The notes below the pieces were generated by a model. That model searched no databases, was not told the DNA's origin, and saw only the letters and a program-made list of their open reading frames with translations. From Paenibacillus sp. FSL H8-0548 (lineage in GTDB: Bacteria; Bacillota; Bacilli; Paenibacillales; Paenibacillaceae), in NCBI RefSeq assembly GCF_038630985.1, contig NZ_CP152049.1, positions 4,669,501-4,733,500 on the forward strand: a stretch of 64,000 bases of DNA, in the 5' to 3' direction. Positions 58,465-64,000 of this stretch are shown here, piece by piece. Both the position numbers and the translations under genes were made by a program. Position 1 is the stretch's first letter. Each line of letters begins with the position of its first letter.

Positions 58465-60245
58465 TGACGAATCAATCACCGGAGGACCAACTAACGAAAG
58501 ATCAGCCGATTATCCAGCTCAGCGACGTAACCTTCCGTTATCCAGGCGCACAAGTCAATTCTCTGAATCAGGTGAATTTAACGATAAACCGCGGTGATTT
58601 CATAGCAATCGCAGGCAGTAACGGGAGTGGAAAGTCTACATTATGCAAATGCTTTAACGGGCTAATTCCAACCTATTATTCAGGTGATTTGGAAGGCACA
58701 ATTCGAATTGACGGCAATCTCACATCCGATCGGAGCGTTGCTGAGCTTTCTAAGCTTGTCGCCTACGTATTCCAGGACTTCGAGAATCAACTGGTTCGTC
58801 CTACCGTATATGATGAGGTCTGCTTCGCACCGCTTAATTTCGGTTACGAGGATTACAAGGAACGAGGCATGCTCGCACTGCAGATGCTTGAAATTGAGCA
58901 TCTGCAGAAGGAGTGGATATGGCAGCTAAGCGGAGGACAGAAGCATATGACTGCATTAGCCGCAGCCTTGGCTCTTAACCCTGATGTCATCGTAGTGGAT
59001 GAACCCGTTGCTCAGCTTGATCCCGCCCACGCACGGGTTATTTATGAAAAGCTCAAATTACTAAATGAAAAATATGGAAAAACAATCATCGTTATTGAGC
59101 ATCATACCGAATTCATTGCCGATTATTGCCGCAAAATCGTCCTGATGGAAGCTGGCGGACAGGTTCGCTGGGTAAAATCCGTCTCTGAAGGATTGTCAGC
59201 GGTGTCTGAGCTGGTGGAGATGAATATTCAGCCACCGCAAGTAACCCAAGCGGTTCATGCTCTGCTTGGCAGACGAGCAGCAGAGCAAGGAATCGTCTAT
59301 CCGACGACCATTGAGGAAGCTGTCGCTCATTTTGCACCACTTGATCTTCGCATCTCTCGGCTTTCTGTCATTCAAGAGCAGCCTATTTATGGATCGCCCC
59401 GTGAACCTCTCGTCCGCTTCGAAGGTGTGACAAGCGGCTATCAAGGAATAGACCGCAAGAAGAAGCCGATCCTTCGAGGAATTGATTTATGTATTAACGA
59501 AGGTGATCGCATTGCGCTGATTGGCAATAACGGGGCTGGTAAATCCACATTATTGCGATTAATCTCAGGGCTTCGCCGCCCATGGGAAGGCAAAGTAATC
59601 GTCTGTGGAACGGACACACAAAAAACGACGCCAGAGCAGCTGTCTGACCAAGTATCCTTTCTCTTTCAAAATCCTGAGGAAATGTTCATCGCAGATAACA
59701 TTCGTGAGGACGTAGCTTTTTTCCTGAAGGCTAGAAAGCTGCAGGGTATCGATACCTTTGTCGATGATGTGCTTCAAAGATTCAAGCTGACGGATTTGCA
59801 AGCACGAGATGGCCGCCTGCTTAGCGGAGGACAACAGCGCCGCGCAACACTCGCGATTGGCATGGCGATGCGCCCCACCATTATGCTGCTTGACGAGCCG
59901 ACCGCCAGCCTCGACATCGCCAGCCGCAGAGAAATGACGATGCTGTTCGATCAGCTTCGCGATCATGTCAAGGCTGTCGTTGTAGCTACGCATGACATGC
60001 AGCTTGTCGCTGATTGGGCTACTCGGGTTATCGTGATGAACGAGGGCCAGATTCTCCTCGACACAGACAGCCGAACGGTATTTCAGCATGCAGGCGCACT
60101 TGAGAAAGCAGCTTTAATTGCGCCACAGATCGTACAATTATGCGGCCGTCTGGGCATTGAACCACCGTGTTTATCTGTAGATGAATTTGTGAGTCATATC
60201 CAGCAGCATATGCCAAGTGAGGAGTTTTCTTATGGAATTAGCTGA
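58464..60245 (+). CDS. ECF transporter ATPase, two fused ABC domains
   Basis: 593 residues with two nucleotide-binding domains in one chain. Domain 1: Walker A GSNGSGKST at 51-59, signature LSGGQK, Walker B VIVVDEPVAQLD. Domain 2: Walker A GNNGAGKST at about 354-362, signature LSGGQQRR, Walker B IMLLDEPTASLD. It replaces the separate EcfA and EcfA' subunits. It energises transport by the S and T components. It overlaps the T-component gene by 14 bases. Confidence 0.92.
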   Translation: MTNQSPEDQLTKDQPIIQLSDVTFRYPGAQVNSLNQVNLTINRGDFIAIAGSNGSGKSTLCKCFNGLIPTYYSGDLEGTIRIDGNLTSDRSVAELSKLVAYVFQDFENQLVRPTVYDEVCFAPLNFGYEDYKERGMLALQMLEIEHLQKEWIWQLSGGQKHMTALAAALALNPDVIVVDEPVAQLDPAHARVIYEKLKLLNEKYGKTIIVIEHHTEFIADYCRKIVLMEAGGQVRWVKSVSEGLSAVSELVEMNIQPPQVTQAVHALLGRRAAEQGIVYPTTIEEAVAHFAPLDLRISRLSVIQEQPIYGSPREPLVRFEGVTSGYQGIDRKKKPILRGIDLCINEGDRIALIGNNGAGKSTLLRLISGLRRPWEGKVIVCGTDTQKTTPEQLSDQVSFLFQNPEEMFIADNIREDVAFFLKARKLQGIDTFVDDVLQRFKLTDLQARDGRLLSGGQQRRATLAIGMAMRPTIMLLDEPTASLDIASRREMTMLFDQLRDHVKAVVVATHDMQLVADWATRVIVMNEGQILLDTDSRTVFQHAGALEKAALIAPQIVQLCGRLGIEPPCLSVDEFVSHIQQHMPSEEFSYGIS

Positions 60246-61071
60246 ACAAGCCCCTAAACCAACACTTTGGGAAAAACTGAGCGTGGAGCGAATCAAGATT
60301 GAGCTGCTGAGAACAGCCTTTGGCCACTCCATGACGTTTCTCTCGAAGTTTGATCCGCGAATGCTCATTGGATGGTATTCCTTCTTTGCAATCGCTCCTT
60401 GGTTCATTCATAACAAGACCGTGCTTATCGGCATGCTCCTTGCCATTACGATCCTTACCTACACCTCGAAGCCAAGTGTTCTCGTGCTTATCGTGCTGGC
60501 TCTTGGCCTTGTCTCAGACACCGCTTATATGCTGATCGTCTCACTCGCCTTCGGCGGTGGACTCGCTGCCGCATGGGCGCTTTCTACTCTTACATTAAAG
60601 CTTCTTGTCATCGCGCTTGCGAGCATTGCGGTATTCTCCAGCATGGATCCCGAGAAGCTAAGCGATGCGCTGCTTAGCCTCGGGATGCCGGCACAGTTTA
60701 GCTTCGGCGTAGCTTACGGCTATCGCATGCTGCCCATTCTTATCGAAGAGTACAACAATCTTCTTTACTCTTACAGGCTCCGAGGACGTGCTCCCCTCAG
60801 CAAAGGGCTGTTAGGATGGCGAACGATTGTCTATATGGGGAAAATATCGATATTGGCCTTTTACCCGCTTATTCTAAATACGGCAAAACGCACACGGACA
60901 ACCGTCGAGGCGTTAGAAGTAAAAGGATTTACTTATGCTATCAATGACCCGAAGGTTAAACGGATAAAGCTAGCCTATTTAAAGATTATGCCTCGTGATT
61001 ATGCATTTTTAGCGATTTCCGCTATCTATGTAGCCTTATTGTTCTGGATCGGCAGCCAATTCAAATTATAA
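60232..61071 (+). CDS. ECF transporter T component (EcfT)
   Basis: 279 residues with five or so membrane segments and the EcfT coupling region (RGRAPLSKGLLGWRTIVYMGKIS and AKRTRTTVEALEVKGF, containing two Ala-Arg-Gly-like motifs). Scaffolds the S component on the fused ATPase. The ATG at 60232 has GAGGAG upstream within the ATPase gene. The following PHP gene starts 18 bases after its stop, so all are one operon. Confidence 0.9.
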   Translation: MELAEQAPKPTLWEKLSVERIKIELLRTAFGHSMTFLSKFDPRMLIGWYSFFAIAPWFIHNKTVLIGMLLAITILTYTSKPSVLVLIVLALGLVSDTAYMLIVSLAFGGGLAAAWALSTLTLKLLVIALASIAVFSSMDPEKLSDALLSLGMPAQFSFGVAYGYRMLPILIEEYNNLLYSYRLRGRAPLSKGLLGWRTIVYMGKISILAFYPLILNTAKRTRTTVEALEVKGFTYAINDPKVKRIKLAYLKIMPRDYAFLAISAIYVALLFWIGSQFKL

Positions 61072-61089
61072 CGACAGGAGACATATTTA

Positions 61090-61851
61090 ATGAAAATAGA
61101 TCTTCACTCCCATATTAAACTGTCCAAAAAAACAGAGTTTACGATTGAATATTTCCAAGAGTCCATCCAAGAGGCTAGACTTAACGGCCTGAACGCCATT
61201 GCCATGACTGAACATTTTAATACCCACCGATTTTATGACATCTATGAACAATTAGACCGTCATTACACTTACAAAGAGGACTATTACGACGTAGAGGGAT
61301 TCAAGTTGTTCCCGGGAATGGAGGTTGATGTCAAGTTCGGAGGCCATATTCTAGTGATCGGTATGAGAGCTTCTGTATTGGAGCTTCGTTCAAGGCTGGA
61401 GCCCCACACCAAGGCGGATGCATTTGTACCCTTTGAACAGCTGCTCGATTGGTGTGATGAATTGTCTTTGCTTAGAATCGGCGCACATCCTCATCGCGAG
61501 AGTAATCCCCTCACCCAACATGATGATTCGCTTTTAAGGCGGCTCGATGCTTTCGATCTCAACGCCAAAGATATGTATACTTACGGTCCAGATATGAAAA
61601 ACGCTGTCGCAGACTTGGCTCATGCCATCGGCATACCAGTTGTAGCAGGCAGCGATACGCATCACCCGCTTCAGTTCGGAAGCATCATGAACCAATTTGA
61701 TCATGATTATAATACTGTCGCTGAATTAGCTGCATGCATCAAAGAAGGGCGTTATCATATTAAAGTATCTCCTTGCTTGGAGACGAAGGTTAAAGCAGCT
61801 ACGTGGGTAAAGAAAATTTTGAAGCAGAGTGGAAATGTCATTGTGAAATAA
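61090..61851 (+). CDS. PHP-domain phosphoesterase, paralogue 2
   Basis: 253 residues with the same metal-ligand series as paralogue 1: HSH in KIDLHSHIKLSK, TEHFN, Glu of FPGMEVDV, His of IGAHPHRE and D/H of AGSDTHHPL. About half of the residues are identical to paralogue 1, including LDAFDLN near residue 155. AGGAG precedes the ATG. It is the last enzyme gene of the ECF operon and probably dephosphorylates or hydrolyses the imported substrate or its derivative. Confidence 0.88.
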   Translation: MKIDLHSHIKLSKKTEFTIEYFQESIQEARLNGLNAIAMTEHFNTHRFYDIYEQLDRHYTYKEDYYDVEGFKLFPGMEVDVKFGGHILVIGMRASVLELRSRLEPHTKADAFVPFEQLLDWCDELSLLRIGAHPHRESNPLTQHDDSLLRRLDAFDLNAKDMYTYGPDMKNAVADLAHAIGIPVVAGSDTHHPLQFGSIMNQFDHDYNTVAELAACIKEGRYHIKVSPCLETKVKAATWVKKILKQSGNVIVK

Positions 61852-61856
61852 CCAGA

Positions 61857-61885
61857 TTGGAAATAGGTGCTAAAAAAGATACAAT
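61857..61885 (+). promoter_or_regulatory. Promoter candidate of the RpiR gene
   Basis: TTGGAA, a 17-base spacer and TACAAT. It lies directly after the PHP stop, 58 bases before the regulator ATG, so the regulator may have its own promoter besides readthrough. Confidence 0.55.
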
Positions 61886-61942
61886 AGGAGTATTACTTTC
61901 GCGATCATCCTCGTTGATTGCATACACGGTGGGAGGATACCC

Positions 61943-62779
61943 ATGAACCAGCTCAAATTCGAAATTCCATTCAATCAAATGTCCAAAAGCCAACAAAAAA
62001 TTGCTGATTTTATCGTAAAGTCACCTGAACGCATTCCCTTCTATACCGAAGAGGATATCGCGATCAAGGCAGGCGTTAGTATCGCCACCGTATCACGATT
62101 TTGGAAATCGATCGGTTATGACAATTTAAAATCATTCAAAAAATATTTACAGGAAACACAGCATTCGACCCCTGCTCGTAAAATGCAGCATGTATTGGAA
62201 AAAACCGAGCGTGAGGTCGTCGTTCAGATGATTTCCTCCGCTGCGGTCAATTTGGAGGAAACTGCAAAACGAATTTCCCTTCAAGCGTTCGATAGAGCAG
62301 TCGATACACTAAACACGGCGAATAAAATATTCGTTCACGGGCCAGGCTCTACCTCCTGTTTAACTGATTTGCTGCGGTTCCGACTGAATCGAATTGGAAT
62401 AGAAATTAGGATTATGCCTCAGAGCGGACATGAATTACTAGAGAGTCTCGTCCACGCTGGCCCGCAGGATGTTGTTCTTTTCTTCGGCTTTGTTCGCAAA
62501 TCACCTGAGGCTACTGTTATCTTGGAACAAGCCTCCGAATCCGGATATACGACCATACTAATTACTGATCTTCTGCTCTCGGACATGATCAACGAAAGCG
62601 ATATTGTTATTCAAGTAGACCGGGGTGACAGAGACGCATTCCATTCCCTTGTCGCTCCCATGGCCATAGTGGAAAGTCTATCCGTATCTCTAGCCGGGCA
62701 GCGTGGCGAGGCTGCGATGGACAAGCTTAAGCAGCTTCACGCCATGCGCAAGCAATATGCCGCTTTGCTGCCGAAATAA
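61943..62779 (+). CDS. RpiR/MurR family transcriptional regulator with SIS domain
   Basis: 278 residues: an N-terminal RpiR helix-turn-helix (about 1-75; EEDIAIKAGVSIATVSRFWKSIGY) and a C-terminal SIS domain (about 110-240; KIFVHGPGSTSCLTDLLRFRL) that binds phosphosugars. GGGAGG precedes the ATG. Its location behind the ECF-PHP operon suggests it senses a phosphosugar-like intermediate and controls that operon. It could bind the quasi-palindrome at 57500. Confidence 0.9.
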   Translation: MNQLKFEIPFNQMSKSQQKIADFIVKSPERIPFYTEEDIAIKAGVSIATVSRFWKSIGYDNLKSFKKYLQETQHSTPARKMQHVLEKTEREVVVQMISSAAVNLEETAKRISLQAFDRAVDTLNTANKIFVHGPGSTSCLTDLLRFRLNRIGIEIRIMPQSGHELLESLVHAGPQDVVLFFGFVRKSPEATVILEQASESGYTTILITDLLLSDMINESDIVIQVDRGDRDAFHSLVAPMAIVESLSVSLAGQRGEAAMDKLKQLHAMRKQYAALLPK

Positions 62780-62913
62780 TGAAAAGTGATAAGCTCGCTG
62801 TTAGTGGAGAGAAGTGGAATTTAAAGAAGATGGCGGTGCAGAAGTGATATGCTCCCCATACGGTAGACAGGTGAAATAATTAAAGCCTGTTTACTGTAGG
62901 GGAGCATTTTTTT

Positions 62914-63591
62914 ATGCCTAGAAATAAACTGAACGCCTCGGAAAAATTGGCTATCCTTCAAGAGATCGAAGCTGGTCACATTGGAGTAAGGGCAGCTACT
63001 AAGAAGTATGGCTGTGCCATGTCTACGCTTGCAAATTGGCAACGTCGTTATCGGTTATACGGTTACGAGGGATTAGAGATCCGCACACACAATCGTAGTT
63101 ATTCCAAAGAAATTAAGCATCAAGCGGTTATGGATTATCTAAACGGGGGGTTGTCGCAGAACCAAGTCATAGATAAGTACAGGATCGCTAGTCGAGCAGC
63201 TCTCTTTCATTGGATTAATAAGTATAATGGTCATAGCAGCTTAAAAACCTATACAGGGGGAACAACAGCTATGACCACGGGACGCAAGACAACATGGCAG
63301 GAGAGGATCGACATTGTACTGTACTGCCTTGCGAATGGACAAGACTACACGAAGACAGCAAAGTATTTCCAGGTATCTTACCAGCAAGTGTACGGATGGA
63401 TGAGAAAGTATACAGAGGGCGGCCAGGATGCTTTGCAAGATGGTAGAGGGCGTACCAAGACGCCTGAAGAGTTAACCGAAGTTGATGAGCAAAAGCTCGC
63501 GATGAAGAAGCTGGGGTACGAAATCGAGCGACTCCGGGCTGAGAATGCTTTCTTAAAAAAGTTACAGGAGTTCGAAAGGGGGCGACCTTAA
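62914..63591 (+). CDS. IS3-family transposase OrfA
   Basis: 225 residues, long for an OrfA, with two helix-turn-helix modules: EKLAILQEIEAGHIGVRAATKKYGCAMSTLANW near the start and a second around DIVLYCLANGQDYTKTAKYFQVSYQQVYGWMRKY. A leucine-zipper-like C-terminus follows (LGYEIERLRAENAFLKKLQ). It binds the terminal inverted repeats. The sequence A AAA AAG at 63555-63561 allows a -1 frameshift into OrfB, making the full transposase. Confidence 0.9.
   Translation: MPRNKLNASEKLAILQEIEAGHIGVRAATKKYGCAMSTLANWQRRYRLYGYEGLEIRTHNRSYSKEIKHQAVMDYLNGGLSQNQVIDKYRIASRAALFHWINKYNGHSSLKTYTGGTTAMTTGRKTTWQERIDIVLYCLANGQDYTKTAKYFQVSYQQVYGWMRKYTEGGQDALQDGRGRTKTPEELTEVDEQKLAMKKLGYEIERLRAENAFLKKLQEFERGRP
63555..63561 (+). 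promoter_or_regulatory. Programmed -1 ribosomal frameshift site
   Basis: A AAA AAG in the zero frame of OrfA. After slippage the frame continues GTT ACA GGA into OrfB without a stop before the OrfB domain. Confidence 0.8.
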
Positions 63592-64000
63592 GCCAACACC
63601 GACAAGAGAACATCTACCTTGCCATTCAAGCCATCCAGCAAACGGAGTCAATAACCATACAGCTCTTATGCAGCGTTGCTGGGATTCCGAGGTCGAGCTA
63701 TTACAAGTGGCTTAATCGAACACCTAGTACACGTGAGGTGGAGAACAGAGAGCTGACGGAGATAATGATGTCTTTGTACGAGAAGGTTGAGGGTACCTTT
63801 GGTTACCGACAATTAACGTTGCATATGCGTCGAGAATGGCCACATCCGATTAATCATAAGCGAGTGCAAAGACTGATGAGAATTAAGGGGATCCAGTCTG
63901 TCATCCGCAGAAAGAAAAAGAAGTATAATCGTTCTACGCCGCAGCAAGTAGCTGAAAACGTGCTTAACCGCAACTTTCAAGCGGAAGCGCCGAATGAAAA
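63561..64000 (+). CDS. IS3-family transposase OrfB, N-terminal part
   Basis: Read from the slippage point, about 146 residues are visible, including SQHRQENIYLAIQAIQQ, the RSSYYKWLNR segment and the FGYRQLTLHMRREW-NHKRVQRLMRIKGI region that precedes the catalytic DDE domain in IS3 OrfB. The integrase core lies beyond the window. It is expressed as a fusion with OrfA. Confidence 0.88.

Larger units (their letters stand above)
62845..64000 (+). mobile_element. IS3-family insertion sequence, left part (right end beyond window)
   Basis: The left end begins about TGATATGCTCCCC at 62845, in keeping with TG termini of this family. Bases 62851-62871 and 62887-62906 form a hairpin (GCTCCCC / GGGGAGC, GACAGG / CCTGTT) overlapping the end and the leader of the first frame. 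OrfA and OrfB follow with an A-AAA-AAG slippery site. The right end and target duplication are not visible. Confidence 0.85.

Noticed and set aside
1..64000. tRNA, rRNA or known riboswitches
   Set aside because: No cloverleaf-like gene, rRNA signature or recognisable riboswitch core was seen by eye. A covariance-model scan would be needed to exclude small RNAs.

Overview
The window looks like chromosomal DNA of a Paenibacillus-type member of the Bacillota. This rests on the gene families: YesM-type sensor kinases, AraC regulators with large membrane sensor domains, LplB/LplC-type sugar ABC importers, strong AGGAGG-type ribosome binding sites with frequent TTG and GTG starts, lipoprotein solute receptors and Fur boxes. 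No rRNA, tRNA or CRISPR was seen. Genus assignment is inference.

Layout. 1-935: 5' end of a YesM-type sensor kinase. 1.7-6.7 kb: a sugar or polyol catabolic cluster (TIM-barrel isomerase, phytanoyl-CoA dioxygenase-like enzyme, aldo/keto reductase, Gfo/Idh/MocA dehydrogenase) with a divergent AraC regulator. 6.8-18.8 kb: an iron-siderophore region with two siderophore-binding lipoproteins, two FecCD permeases, a nitroreductase, an ABC exporter, two AraC regulators fused to a siderophore-binding domain (Btr type), and five Fur-box-like sites. A second Gfo/Idh gene and a repeat-rich spacer interrupt it. 18.8-24.2 kb: a small alarmone synthetase with a MarR regulator, a second MarR regulator sharing an operator with an EmrB-type drug exporter, and an SDR protein. 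24.2-31.2 kb: a six-gene operon (NMT1/SsuABC-type importer, cysteine hydrolase, creatininase-family amidohydrolase, cupin) divergent from a PucR regulator. 31.3-32.4 kb: a small unknown protein and a squalene/phytoene synthase-like protein. 32.6-49.5 kb: two glycan-uptake loci, each with two LplB/LplC permeases, a solute-binding lipoprotein, a membrane-bound AraC sensor-regulator and a candidate glycan enzyme (GH2; parallel beta-helix). An HxlR regulator lies between them. 49.6-52.7 kb: a truncated DUF218 gene, modA and modB without modC, and a one-component HTH-PBP regulator. 53.5-56.5 kb: VOC protein, YhhN protein and an HrtAB-like ABC exporter. 56.6-62.8 kb: a complete ECF importer (S component, fused double ATPase, T component) flanked by two paralogous PHP-domain phosphoesterases and followed by an RpiR/SIS regulator. 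This is the best candidate for an undescribed uptake-plus-processing system. 62.8-64 kb: the left end of an IS3-family element with a programmed -1 frameshift.

The main intergenic gaps (0.94-1.73, 12.6-13.3, 27.3-27.6 and 52.7-53.6 kb) are packed with families of short palindromic or inverted repeats. Some are shared between gaps, and one shows compensatory changes in its stem.

Most gene calls are at family level. Exact substrates are inferred from neighbourhood and stated as such. Residue numbers were counted by hand from the chosen starts.
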